Origin: Arenibacter arenosicollis
GTDB lineage: Bacteria; Bacteroidota; Bacteroidia; Flavobacteriales; Flavobacteriaceae
DNA: 64,000 nt
Assembly: GCF_014397245.1 (NCBI RefSeq)
Contig: NZ_JACLHY010000003.1
Span: forward strand, 248,001 to 312,000
Direction of reading: 5' to 3'
The notes beneath the pieces are model-generated. The model was not told the origin of the DNA. It searched no databases and was given only the letters and a program-made list of their open reading frames with translations. This document shows, piece by piece, positions 18,539 through 27,086 of this stretch. Every line of letters begins with the position of its first letter. The stretch's first letter is position 1. The position numbers were made by a program, and so were the translations under genes.

Positions 18539-19288
18539 ATGACCAAACATATACTGAGCGGTATTAAAGCCTATTTTGGCACCTTTAAAATCCTTTCCCA
18601 ATTGGGGCTTTGGCGCTATTTTTGGATTCCCATATTGATCAGCGTAGTAATAGCCATTATAATTTTTACCTCTGCTTATGGGCTATCCGACAATATTGGC
18701 GGATTTCTTTCACAATGGTGGACTTGGGACTGGGGAAAGCAAACAGTAATCCTGATCAGCGAAATCTTTGGTGGTCTTCTTATTATTGTGTTTGGCTTTA
18801 TATTGTACAAACATATTGTCATGGCACTTTCTGCGCCTTTTATGAGCCCAGTTTCAGAAAAAATAGAAGCACACTTATTGGGAAACTCGGCAGAAAAACA
18901 TAGAGATACTACTTTCGGGGAACAACTATGGCGCGGAATCCGTATCAACCTAAGAAACTTGATTATGGAAATTTTGTTGACCATCCCTCTTTTATTAATT
19001 GGTCTAATTCCGGTAATAGGATTGGTTTCAACTGTGCTTATATTTCTAATACAGGCCTATTATGCCGGTTTTGGCAATATGGACTATACTTTGGAGCGAC
19101 ATTTTAAATACGCCGAAAGTCTAAATTTTGTTCGAAAGAACAAAGGCATTGCTATAGGCAACGGAATTGTCTTTATGTTCTTTCTTTTTATTCCCGTAAT
19201 TGGTGTAATTCTAGTGCTGCCACTATCGGTTACCGCTGCGACCATAAGGACAGTAGAACTATTGAAAGTGGAAAAAGAAATTAGTTGA
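18539..19288 (+). CDS. EI24-domain (CysZ-like) membrane protein
   Basis: 249 residues with four to six hydrophobic segments, beginning GIKAYFGTFKILSQLGLWRY. It contains the EI24 pattern ALSAPFMSPVSEKIEAHLLG and, later, IPVIGLVSTVLIFLIQAYYAG and MDYTLERHFKYAES. EI24/CysZ proteins are membrane proteins; E. coli CysZ conducts sulfate. Its role beside heme genes is not established. It sits between hemE and the REP/RAYT insertion and is probably part of the heme transcript. Confidence 0.8.
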   Translation: MTKHILSGIKAYFGTFKILSQLGLWRYFWIPILISVVIAIIIFTSAYGLSDNIGGFLSQWWTWDWGKQTVILISEIFGGLLIIVFGFILYKHIVMALSAPFMSPVSEKIEAHLLGNSAEKHRDTTFGEQLWRGIRINLRNLIMEILLTIPLLLIGLIPVIGLVSTVLIFLIQAYYAGFGNMDYTLERHFKYAESLNFVRKNKGIAIGNGIVFMFFLFIPVIGVILVLPLSVTAATIRTVELLKVEKEIS

Positions 19289-19293
19289 CCCCC

Positions 19294-19840
19294 AAGACTT
19301 GCAAGGTTGAGAAACTGGCAAGACCTGCAAGGTTTCCAAAACCTTGTAGGTCTAAAAACATGAAGCATAAATAACGATTGGCTGATAGCACAGGAACAAT
19401 ACCTACAAGGTCGGGAAGACCTTGCAGGTTAGGTTATCAACAAAACGAAAACCAAGACCTGCAAGGTTGAGCAACTGGCAAGACCTGCAAGGTTTACAAA
19501 ACCTTGTAGGTCTGAAAACATGGCGCATAAATAGCGAATGGCTGATTGCACAGGAACAATACCTACAAGGTCGGGCAGACCTTGCAGGTTAGGTTATCAA
19601 CAAAACGAAAACCAAGACTTGCAAGGTTGAGAAACTGGCAAGACCTGCAAGGTTTCCAAAACCTTGTAGGTCTAAAAACATGAAGCATAAATAACGCATG
19701 GCTGATAGCAAAGAAAAGAAACAATACCCACAAGGTCGCGAAGACCTTGCAGGATAGGTAACCAACAGAACGAAAACCAAGACCTACAAGGTTGAGCCGC
19801 TGGCAAGCTTGCAAGGTTTACAAAACCTTGTAGGTCTAAA
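19294..19840. repeat. REP palindrome array upstream of RAYT
   Basis: Three units start at 19294, 19454 and 19614, exactly 160 bases apart; a fourth partial unit starts at 19779. Each has a half-site (AAGACYTGCAAGGTTGAG), a full palindrome (19321-19353, 19481-19513, 19641-19673, about 19805-19837), a spacer containing CATAAATARCG and GGCTGAT, and an inverted palindrome of the ACCTACAAGGTC / GACCTTGCAGGT type. This is the alternating BIME-like layout expected of REP sequences moved by a RAYT. Confidence 0.88.
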
Positions 19841-19851
19841 GAAGAAAAAAA

Positions 19852-20418
19852 ATGAAACTCGAAAAGCTCGAAAAAGACCACTACTATCATATTTACAACC
19901 GGGGAATAAACGGTGGCCCAATATTTAAATCCAACGAAAACAAAAGCTACTTTCTAAAGTTGATTAACAAGTATTTGTCCAACAAAGTTTCCATTCTTGC
20001 ATATTGTTTAATGGACAATCATTACCATATGGCAATCCAGGTCATTGAAGAAGAAAAAATGGTCACACAATCATTTTCAAATCTTTTCAATGCTTATGCC
20101 AAAGCATTTAATAAGATGCACAATAGAACGGGTAGTCTCTTTGAAAAACATTTTAGAAGGATTAAAATTGGTGACACTAATTATTTGAGGAACCTGATAA
20201 TCTATATCAATACAAACCCGGAAAGTCATGGAACCACCAAAGATTTTAAAACATACCAATATTCGTCTTATCAGACCACTATTTCCATTCAGAACAGTAC
20301 CGATTCAGTGCCAATAGCAAAGGAAGAGGTAATAAATCTTTTTGATGATCTAGGGAATTTTGAATATTTGCATAATCAAAAAACAAGCTTAGGTCTAGAC
20401 AAATTGAACTGGGATTAA
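19852..20418 (+). CDS. REP-associated tyrosine transposase (RAYT, Y1_Tnp family)
   Basis: 188 residues. The N-terminal DHYYHIYNRGINGGPIF is the typical RAYT opening. The HUH metal-binding motif is CLMDNHYHMAI (His57, His59), and the single catalytic Tyr is expected in IIYINTNP (Tyr118). GSLFEKHFRR lies between them. Such enzymes cut and rejoin single-stranded REP hairpins and are usually domesticated, single-copy genes. The gene lies within its own REP array and between two heme genes, probably as an insertion into a heme transcript. It looks intact. Its TAA stop overlaps an ATG (TAATG) that opens a frame leading into hemF. Confidence 0.92.
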   Translation: MKLEKLEKDHYYHIYNRGINGGPIFKSNENKSYFLKLINKYLSNKVSILAYCLMDNHYHMAIQVIEEEKMVTQSFSNLFNAYAKAFNKMHNRTGSLFEKHFRRIKIGDTNYLRNLIIYINTNPESHGTTKDFKTYQYSSYQTTISIQNSTDSVPIAKEEVINLFDDLGNFEYLHNQKTSLGLDKLNWD

Positions 20419-20419
20419 T

Positions 20420-20617
20420 GACCTGTAAGGTTGAGCCGCTGGCAAGACCTGCAAGGTTTCAAAAACCTTGTAGGTCTAAAGACATGAACATAAATAACGC
20501 ATGGCTGATAGCAAAGAAAAGAAACAATACCTACAAGGTCAGGAAGACCTTGCAGGATAGGCAACCAACAGAATGCAAAACAGGACCTGCAAGGTTTCAA
20601 AAACCTTGTAGGTCTAA
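20420..20617. repeat. REP palindromes between RAYT and hemF
   Basis: One unit like those upstream of the transposase holds a half-site at 20420, a full palindrome at 20445-20477 and an inverted palindrome from about 20531. A last palindrome follows at 20583-20615, ending about 17 bases before the hemF ATG. Hairpins so close to the start could affect hemF translation or mRNA stability. Confidence 0.85.
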
Positions 20618-20633
20618 GAACAAAAAAAGACAC

Positions 20634-21536
20634 ATGAAAGATAAATTTTACGCATACATCCAACAACTACAGGATAGGATTACTGCCAAATTGGAAGCCG
20701 TAGATGGTGAAGCCAAGTTTAGGGAAGACATTTGGGAGCGACCGGAAGGCGGCGGTGGCCGATCAAGGGTTATAGAAAATGGAGCTGTTTTTGAAAAAGG
20801 CGGTGTTAACATTTCTGCCGTTCACGGAGCCTTGCCACAAAGCATGCAAAATTATTTTGGCGTTAAGGATGCCGATTTTTTTGCCTGTGGTCTCAGCCTA
20901 GTTATCCACCCGAAGAATCCCATGGTTCCAACAGTACATGCCAATTGGCGCTATTTTGAAATGTACGACAAGCAAGGCAAATTGGTAGATCAATGGTTTG
21001 GTGGCGGACAAGATCTTACCCCCTACTATTTGTTTGATGAGGATGCCAAACACTTTCATACAATTTGCAAAAATGCTTGCGACAAGCACAATCCGGAATT
21101 CTACAGTACATACAAGGCAAAGTGCGACGATTATTTTTGGAATACACATAGGAACGAAGCCAGGGGTATAGGCGGATTGTTTTATGATTACTGTAAAGCC
21201 AACACAGAGATGTCCATGGAAGATTGGTACAATTTTGAAACCGAAGTAGGCAATAGTTTTTTAGAGGCCTATATCCCCATTGTAGAAAAACGAAAAGACT
21301 TGTCCTACTCGAAAGAACAGCGGGATTGGCAAGAAATTCGAAGGGGACGTTATGTAGAATTTAACTTGGTGCATGACAAGGGTACACTCTTTGGCTTAAA
21401 GACTAATGGCCGAATAGAAAGCATATTAATGAGCCTACCTCCCCATGTACAATGGGTATATGACCATCACCCAGAAAAGGGAAGTGAAGAAGAGCGTTTA
21501 TTGAATGTTCTTGCCAAACCCAAGGAATGGGTATAG
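20634..21536 (+). CDS. hemF: Oxygen-dependent coproporphyrinogen-III oxidase
   Basis: 300 residues from ATG 20634 (MKDKFYAYIQQLQ), which fits the normal family length. The frame stays open for 72 further codons through REP sequence back to an ATG at 20418. Family motifs are WERPEGGGGRSRVIENGAVF, GVNISAVHGALPQSM, PTVHANWRYFEMYD, WFGGGQDLTPYYLF, ARGIGGLFYDYC and RRGRYVEFNLVHDKGT. It uses O2 to turn coproporphyrinogen III into protoporphyrinogen IX, so aerobic life is implied. The hemE, EI24, hemF order is split by the RAYT/REP block. Confidence 0.96.
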   Translation: MKDKFYAYIQQLQDRITAKLEAVDGEAKFREDIWERPEGGGGRSRVIENGAVFEKGGVNISAVHGALPQSMQNYFGVKDADFFACGLSLVIHPKNPMVPTVHANWRYFEMYDKQGKLVDQWFGGGQDLTPYYLFDEDAKHFHTICKNACDKHNPEFYSTYKAKCDDYFWNTHRNEARGIGGLFYDYCKANTEMSMEDWYNFETEVGNSFLEAYIPIVEKRKDLSYSKEQRDWQEIRRGRYVEFNLVHDKGTLFGLKTNGRIESILMSLPPHVQWVYDHHPEKGSEEERLLNVLAKPKEWV

Positions 21537-21555
21537 CAAACCTAAATATAGGATT

Positions 21556-21723
21556 ATGAGTAAAAAAGGTAAAGAAAAAAATACGGCCAACAAGGCAAAA
21601 CACAGCAAACTCCTCAATAGAAAGAAAAACAAGCTTAAGAAAGAAAAGGACACCCGTAAAGAGCGACTAAAAGCTATTATTGCACAGCATCGGGAAAAGG
21701 GCAATAAAGAGGATACGAATTAG
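21556..21723 (+). CDS. Small very basic hypothetical protein
   Basis: 55 residues from ATG 21556, about one third Lys/Arg, beginning MSKKGKEKNTANKAKHSKL and probably helical throughout. The composition suggests RNA or ribosome association, but no family is recognised. It lies 19 bases after hemF and 55 bases before the YchJ-like gene in the same direction. A longer frame from 21505 overlaps hemF and is unlikely. Confidence 0.55.
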   Translation: MSKKGKEKNTANKAKHSKLLNRKKNKLKKEKDTRKERLKAIIAQHREKGNKEDTN

Positions 21724-21778
21724 TCATATTAGGCAATAGAACCATAATCACTAAAAGAAAAACCATATAATAAATACC

Positions 21779-22165
21779 ATGAATTGTCCCTGTGGATCTA
21801 ATAATTCCTTCGCCCAATGCTGCGAAAGAGCTCATAAGGACCTATCGCAGGTCACAATTGCAGAACAATTGATGCGTTCCCGCTATTCGGCCTTCGTTTT
21901 GGGCAATGGCAACTATTTAATGGATAGTCACCACTCCACTACTAGGCCCATTAAAGAAAGGAAGTCCATAGAAGCTTGGGCAAAATCCGTAAGTTGGATC
22001 AGATTGGAGATTGTGGATAAGGAAAAAGGAGGAATAAACGACCAAAGGGGTACCGTTACCTTTAACGCATATTTTTTTGAAAACGGCAAGGTCGAGGTCA
22101 TTCATGAAAAGTCGGACTTTGTAAAGGAAAACGGATGCTGGATGTATTTGGGCTTGGCGGAATAA
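21779..22165 (+). CDS. YchJ-family (UPF0225) SEC-C motif protein
   Basis: 128 residues. An N-terminal zinc-binding SEC-C motif (NCPCGSNNSFAQCC) is followed by the YchJ core MRSRYSAFVLGNGNYLMDSH, then SWIRLEIVD and a C-terminal GCWMYLGL. It is a cystatin/NTF2-like small domain. The family function is unknown. Some members keep a second C-terminal SEC-C motif; this one has only the N-terminal copy. It lies between heme genes and is probably cotranscribed. Confidence 0.85.
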   Translation: MNCPCGSNNSFAQCCERAHKDLSQVTIAEQLMRSRYSAFVLGNGNYLMDSHHSTTRPIKERKSIEAWAKSVSWIRLEIVDKEKGGINDQRGTVTFNAYFFENGKVEVIHEKSDFVKENGCWMYLGLAE

Positions 22166-22212
22166 TACAAGGATTAACGCAATCCAATTATACAATTTAG
22201 GACTTGTTCCAC

Positions 22213-22220
22213 TATCTTTG
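22213..22220 (+). promoter_or_regulatory. -7-like promoter element for hemB
   Basis: TATCTTTG matches TAnnTTTG, 20 bases before the hemB ATG and in a short AT-rich gap. No -33 TTTG is at the standard distance, so hemB may have its own weak promoter besides readthrough. Confidence 0.4.
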
Positions 22221-22240
22221 AATTTTAAAATAAACTAGCA

Positions 22241-23215
22241 ATGTATCCACTTAAAAGAAATAGAAGACTGCGTACCAATGAGGCCATAAGGTCACTGGTC
22301 AGGGAAACCATTATCTCTCCAAATGATTTTTTAGTACCACTTTTTGTTGTGGAAGGAAATGGGGTCAAGGAAGAAATTGCATCCATGCCCAATTATTACA
22401 GATATAGCCTGGATTTATTGGAAAAAGAAGTCAAAGAACTTTGGGCTATGGGACTAAAATCTGTACTTCTCTTTGTTAAAGTGCCGGACCATTTAAAGGA
22501 CAATAAGGGCAAGGAAGCAGTAAACCCCAAGGGTTTAATGCAAAGGGCCATTAAAACGGTTAAAAATGCCTGTCCCGAGATGCTCGTAATGACCGACGTG
22601 GCATTGGACCCTTATTCCTCTTACGGACATGATGGTATAGTAGAAGACGGACAGATCGTTAACGACGACACCGTGGAGGTTTTGGCCAATATGAGTGTAA
22701 GCCATGCCCAAGCGGGGGCCGATTTTGTTGCGCCCAGTGATATGATGGACGGCAGGATATTGAGCATTCGGGAAGCCTTGGAAGATGAAGGGTATAAACA
22801 CACAGGAATTATGAGCTATAGTGCCAAATATGCCAGTGCATTTTATGGCCCCTTTAGGGATGCCTTGGATTCAGCCCCCGGTTTTGGCGATAAAAAAACC
22901 TATCAAATGGATTATGCCAATAGGTTTGAGGCCATTAAAGAAACCGAAATGGACATCGATGAAGGTGCAGATATCGTAATGATAAAACCTGGTCTTTGTT
23001 ATTTGGATATTGTAAGGGAAATCAAAAATGAGGTGGAGGTTCCCGTAGCCGTATATCAGGTTTCAGGGGAATATGCCATGGTAAAGGCCGCTGCAGAAAA
23101 AGGCTGGTTAGATCACGATGCCGTAATGATGGAACAACTAACAGCCATAAAAAGAGCGGGTGCCAATATTATCGCCAGTTACTTTGCCAAGGACGTGGTT
23201 CGTGTATTGGGATAA
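22241..23215 (+). CDS. hemB: Porphobilinogen synthase (delta-aminolevulinate dehydratase)
   Basis: 324 residues. Motifs are RRLRTNEAIRSLVRET, FLVPLFVVEG, VMTDVALDPYSSYGHDG, DFVAPSDMMDGRI, and the catalytic Lys regions MSYSAKYASAFYGPFRDA and DIVMIKPGLCYLDIV. The metal region has Asp rather than the Cys triad, pointing to a Mg-type rather than Zn-type active site. It condenses two aminolevulinate molecules into porphobilinogen. It stands downstream of hemF rather than in hemACDE, yet in the same direction. Confidence 0.96.
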   Translation: MYPLKRNRRLRTNEAIRSLVRETIISPNDFLVPLFVVEGNGVKEEIASMPNYYRYSLDLLEKEVKELWAMGLKSVLLFVKVPDHLKDNKGKEAVNPKGLMQRAIKTVKNACPEMLVMTDVALDPYSSYGHDGIVEDGQIVNDDTVEVLANMSVSHAQAGADFVAPSDMMDGRILSIREALEDEGYKHTGIMSYSAKYASAFYGPFRDALDSAPGFGDKKTYQMDYANRFEAIKETEMDIDEGADIVMIKPGLCYLDIVREIKNEVEVPVAVYQVSGEYAMVKAAAEKGWLDHDAVMMEQLTAIKRAGANIIASYFAKDVVRVLG

Positions 23216-23293
23216 TGAACCGTTGAGGTCTCCATTGTCCAATAATAATTTTCAAAGAGAATATTATGGAACCTTAACCTATCTACTAACCAT

Positions 23294-23806
23294 ATGAAAA
23301 ACTTACTTTTTATACTTATTGGTCTTTTTATGAATTCTGTACAGTCCCAAGATATTACCATTCCCACCTTTTTGGAAAAATGGGACAACTCCAAAACCTA
23401 TTTAGTTGCCATGGCAGAGGCCATGCCCTATGAAAAATTCAATTTTAAGCCTACAGAAAAGCAGATGGGATTTCAAGATCAATTGCTGCATATAAAAAGT
23501 AATATGGAATGGTTAAGTAGCACCTATTTCGGTGGGCAACGACCTGACAAGACCAAGGACAGTAACTCTAAATTAACGAAAGAGGAAACCATCCAATCCC
23601 TTATTGACGGATTTGATAGGGTGAGCACAATTCTAAAAAACACCCCTTCATCTGCACTTTCTGAAAAAGTTGAATTCTTTGCCGGGAAAAAAACTAAATT
23701 GCAAATATTAAATTTGCTGCAGGATCACGTAACCCATCACAGGGGCCAATTAGTGGTGTATTTAAATCTCAATAATATAGAACCCCCAAAATATGTGGGT
23801 TGGTAA
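23294..23806 (+). CDS. DinB-like four-helix protein with signal peptide
   Basis: 170 residues with signal peptide ending SVQSQ, then the DinB/YfiT-like four-helix bundle: WDNSKTYLVAMAEAMPYEKFNF, DQLLHIKSNMEWLSSTYF, and the closing LLQDHVTHHRGQLVVYL. The His of LLHI with the HxxxH of DHVTHH form the expected metal-binding triad. Members are thiol transferases or unknown hydrolases; this one is exported. It lies 10 bases before the serine hydrolase gene, so the two are probably cotranscribed. Confidence 0.85.
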   Translation: MKNLLFILIGLFMNSVQSQDITIPTFLEKWDNSKTYLVAMAEAMPYEKFNFKPTEKQMGFQDQLLHIKSNMEWLSSTYFGGQRPDKTKDSNSKLTKEETIQSLIDGFDRVSTILKNTPSSALSEKVEFFAGKKTKLQILNLLQDHVTHHRGQLVVYLNLNNIEPPKYVGW

Positions 23807-23816
23807 TTAATCTGCT

Positions 23817-25136
23817 ATGAAAAAAAGTACTTCTGCTCCAATCATTATACTATTAAATATATTTTTTAATGTGCACCTCCTAGCTTCCCAAGTAGGAAAT
23901 TCAGAAGTACTTGACTATGCCAATCCCTCAGCAGTAGGAATGGATTCTTTATATATCCACTCCAAGGTAGACTCCATAATGGCCTTTGCCATTGCAGAAG
24001 AAGCCTTCCCAGGAGCACAGGTCTTAGTGGCCAAGAACAACAAAATCATTTTTCATAAAGCCTATGGATTTCATACCTATGACAGTGTTCAAGCGGTAGG
24101 TTTAACAGATATATACGATTTGGCATCGGTCACTAAAATAATGGGGCCGCTTCCGGCTTTAATGAAATTGCACGATGAGGGGAAATTGGATTTGGACGCA
24201 CCCTTTAGCACTATCTGGCCTAAATGGGAAAAAAGAAAGGATAAAAAATCGCTTACAATAAGGGAAGTCTTTGCACATCAAGCGGGATTGGTTCCCTATA
24301 TAATTTTTCTTCAGGAGGTGATGAAAAAAAATGGGTCCTTAAAAAGGCGATTTGTAAGGGACCAACCCAGTCGCCGATTTAGTACCAGAGCTTACCAAAA
24401 CATCTATATCAAGGATAGGTTTAAGAACAAGATTTATCGTCATATCAACCGCTCAAAGGTATCAGACGTGAAAAAGTACAAATATTCCGGACTGACTTTT
24501 TTACTTTATCCCGAAATTATTTCTCGATTGACCAATACAGATTACGAAACCTATTTAACCCAAAATTTTTATGCGCCATTGGGCGCCACCACTTTGGGAT
24601 TCAATCCCAAAACCAAAAACTACCCTAATAATTTAGTGCCTACGGAAATTGACACCCTGTTTAGACATGAACTCACCAAAGATTGGGTCCATGACGAAAA
24701 CGCAGCCCTTTTGGGTGGGGTGTCGGGAAATGCCGGTCTATTTGCTTCGGCCACCGATTTGGCTAAAATGATGCAGATGTACATGAATTACGGGAGCTAC
24801 AATGGTAAACGATATCTGTCCGAGGCCACAGTGAGGGAATTTACCAAAGTACAGTATCCTGAAAATGGCAATAGAAGAGGATTAATATTCGACAAACCCG
24901 ATTTGAATAATCATGAACTTACCTTAGCTGATTCCTATCCTGCTCCAAGTGCCAGTCCGGACAGTTTTGGACACAGTGGGTTTACAGGAACATTTGTATG
25001 GGCCGATCCACAAACCCAATTGGTTTACATATTTCTATCCAACCGGGTATATCCCAGCAGAACCCATAGCAATATATACAAATACAATATTCGCTCTGCA
25101 GTACAACAAGTATTTTACGACGCCATAATCGATTGA
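23817..25136 (+). CDS. Beta-lactamase-related serine hydrolase (class C fold)
   Basis: 439 residues with an N-terminal signal segment. The catalytic SxxK is in DLASVTKIMG (Ser104, Lys107). The Y-x-N-like motif lies around KYKYSGLTFLLYPEI (YSG), and a C-terminal HSG stands for KTG (FGHSGFTGTFVWAD). Members are esterases, D-aminopeptidases or peptidoglycan peptidases of the periplasm; the substrate is unresolved. It follows the DinB-like gene closely. Confidence 0.87.
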   Translation: MKKSTSAPIIILLNIFFNVHLLASQVGNSEVLDYANPSAVGMDSLYIHSKVDSIMAFAIAEEAFPGAQVLVAKNNKIIFHKAYGFHTYDSVQAVGLTDIYDLASVTKIMGPLPALMKLHDEGKLDLDAPFSTIWPKWEKRKDKKSLTIREVFAHQAGLVPYIIFLQEVMKKNGSLKRRFVRDQPSRRFSTRAYQNIYIKDRFKNKIYRHINRSKVSDVKKYKYSGLTFLLYPEIISRLTNTDYETYLTQNFYAPLGATTLGFNPKTKNYPNNLVPTEIDTLFRHELTKDWVHDENAALLGGVSGNAGLFASATDLAKMMQMYMNYGSYNGKRYLSEATVREFTKVQYPENGNRRGLIFDKPDLNNHELTLADSYPAPSASPDSFGHSGFTGTFVWADPQTQLVYIFLSNRVYPSRTHSNIYKYNIRSAVQQVFYDAIID

Positions 25137-25184
25137 GTTAAGAAATTCTGAATTAATTAGTACTTTAGTATTTTATACATTTTT

Positions 25185-26306
25185 ATGGGGCTACTTATAT
25201 TATTTGCAATTATATCCATCCTCGTTTCCTTTCTCTGTTCCATTTTGGAGGCAGTATTACTGAGTGTTCCCCAAACCTTTATCAATCTAAATATAAAAGA
25301 GGGTAAATCTTATGCAAGAGATTTGGAAACACTTAAGAAAGATGTGGATAAACCGCTTATTGCCATTCTAACCTTAAATACTATTGCCCATACTGTGGGT
25401 GCTATATTAGTTGGAGTACAGGCAAAAGTTGCATATTCCGAACTATATGGAAATACCCAAAAATCATTGTTGGGAATAGAATTTACCGAAGGCGCTATGG
25501 TGGGATTGGTTTCTACCATTATGACAATACTAATTTTGGTAGCCTCCGAAATAATCCCCAAGACTATAGGTGCCAACTATTGGAAGCAGTTGGCAAATAT
25601 TTCCACGAAAATCCTTGTTGCAATGGTGTGGGGACTCAAATGGACAGGAATTCTCTGGGTATTACAGCTTTTTACCAAATTAATTGGCAACAAAGGCGAG
25701 CATGGCAGCGTATTTAGTCGGGAAGATTTTAGTGCCATGACCGATCTTGCCCACGAAGAAGGTGTTTTTCAAGAATCGGAATCTACAATAATACGTAATC
25801 TTTTAAATTTTGACAAGATTAAGGTAAAGGACGTTATGACACCTAGAGCTGTGGTAAAGATTGCGGAGGAATCAACCACAATTAAAGATTTTTACGATGC
25901 CAATCAAAATATGCCATTTTCAAGAATCCCCGTATATAGTAAGAAAATGGATAACATCACGGGATATGTGTTAAAGTATATGATACTGGAGGATATAATC
26001 AAAAAAAATGGTAATGCCCCCTTATCATCAATTAAGAGAGAGATTCTGGTAAGCAATAGACAAACTCCCATTCCGGAGCTTTTAGAGACCTTTATATCCA
26101 AAAGTGAGCACATTGCCCTAGTGGTCGATGAATATGGCTCCATTAGCGGGGTAGTGACCATGGAGGACATTTTGGAGACCTTATTAGGCCTTGAAATTAT
26201 GGATGAAAGCGATAATGTGGAAGATCTGCAGCACTTGGCACGTACCAATTGGAATGAACGTGCTAAAAGATTGGGAATTATTCAAGACAAAGGGAAAAAG
26301 AAGTAA
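25185..26306 (+). CDS. CNNM/CorC-type membrane protein with CBS pair
   Basis: 373 residues. An N-terminal DUF21/CNNM transmembrane domain (about residues 1-190) has four hydrophobic segments and SEIIPKTIGANYW. EEGVFQESESTIIRNLL then leads into a CBS pair with VKDVMTPRAVVKI and VVDEYGSISGVVTMEDILE. The usual C-terminal CorC_HlyC domain of about 80 residues is absent; the protein stops soon after the second CBS. Such proteins are implicated in Mg/Co export. The TAA stop and the ATG of the next gene share a base (TAATG). Confidence 0.87.
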   Translation: MGLLILFAIISILVSFLCSILEAVLLSVPQTFINLNIKEGKSYARDLETLKKDVDKPLIAILTLNTIAHTVGAILVGVQAKVAYSELYGNTQKSLLGIEFTEGAMVGLVSTIMTILILVASEIIPKTIGANYWKQLANISTKILVAMVWGLKWTGILWVLQLFTKLIGNKGEHGSVFSREDFSAMTDLAHEEGVFQESESTIIRNLLNFDKIKVKDVMTPRAVVKIAEESTTIKDFYDANQNMPFSRIPVYSKKMDNITGYVLKYMILEDIIKKNGNAPLSSIKREILVSNRQTPIPELLETFISKSEHIALVVDEYGSISGVVTMEDILETLLGLEIMDESDNVEDLQHLARTNWNERAKRLGIIQDKGKKK

Positions 26307-26779
26307 TGGAAACCGTATATGTAAACACTCCATTGGGAATTGCAAAAATTGAAGGCGATGAAAATGGTTTGATTTCCATCACCGTTTTTGATAGTGAGGA
26401 AAAAGTATCGGATATCATTCCTGAATTGCTCGAAGATGCTGTGTATCAATTACAGGAATATTTTGAAGGCTCCCGAACCGAATTTAGTTTAGCCCTTAAC
26501 CCTGAAGGAACAGATTTTCAGATTAAGGTGTGGCAAGCATTACAAAAAATACCCTATGGTAAAACCGTTTCCTACCTTGAGTTGTCCAAAACCTTGGGCG
26601 ATGTGAAAGCCATTAGGGCCGTAGCTGCCGCAAATGGTCGTAATCCTTTATGGATTGTTGTGCCCTGTCATAGGGTCATTGGAAGCGATGGTTCCTTAAC
26701 GGGATATGCGGGTGGATTACATCGTAAAAAATGGCTTTTGGAACACGAAAGCCCCATAAAACAGCAATCACTTTTTTAG
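26306..26779 (+). CDS. ogt: Methylated-DNA--protein-cysteine methyltransferase
   Basis: 157 residues. The DNA-binding half has FQIKVWQALQKIPYGKTVSY, and the active site WIVVPCHRVIGSDGSLTGYA carries the methyl-accepting Cys. A C-terminal GGLHRKKWLLEHE closes the domain. It repairs O6-methylguanine and O4-methylthymine by suicidal alkyl transfer. It is translationally coupled to the CNNM gene by a one-base overlap. There is no AdaA-type regulatory domain, so it is the stand-alone Ogt type. Confidence 0.95.
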   Translation: METVYVNTPLGIAKIEGDENGLISITVFDSEEKVSDIIPELLEDAVYQLQEYFEGSRTEFSLALNPEGTDFQIKVWQALQKIPYGKTVSYLELSKTLGDVKAIRAVAAANGRNPLWIVVPCHRVIGSDGSLTGYAGGLHRKKWLLEHESPIKQQSLF

Positions 26780-27086
26780 TTTTTACAAACCCTCCGGTTT
26801 GTGCTTAGCCCTTTCTATTGAGTTTCTTGGGACAATGTGGTCCTACATCGATAAAATTATGTTCTTTACAGGGGCAACTCCAAATCTGATTTGGGAACCA
26901 AGGCTGCACACCAACCAAATGGTCGGTTCCGGGAATGTTGACCAATCAATTTACGAAACCAAAAATTCCACCTATTTCCTTGGCAAAATATTGGAAACAT
27001 CAGTTCTAAATTTGTTTGTATATTTATATCTCTAGGTTCTATTATCGAAATTATGGTTAAGCCATATATGTTATAAATAACATTGG
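26780..27086. other. Intergenic region
   Basis: 307 bases without a credible gene. A 7-bp hairpin with a CTCC loop (26785-26802) follows ogt and a T run, but lacks a T tail on the plus strand. A 78-codon frame inside (26799-27035) has no start context or recognisable composition. Confidence 0.5.

Noticed and set aside
19294-19840. CRISPR array
   Set aside because: Repeats are palindromic and separated by nearly identical, not unique, spacers with a 160-base period; no cas gene nearby. REP fits better.
19563-19890. Several minus-strand frames across the REP array
   Set aside because: They are products of the repeat sequence, overlap each other, and repeat the same peptide; no gene signal.
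26799-27035. 78-codon frame after ogt
   Set aside because: No start context, no recognisable domain, and composition is like intergenic DNA.
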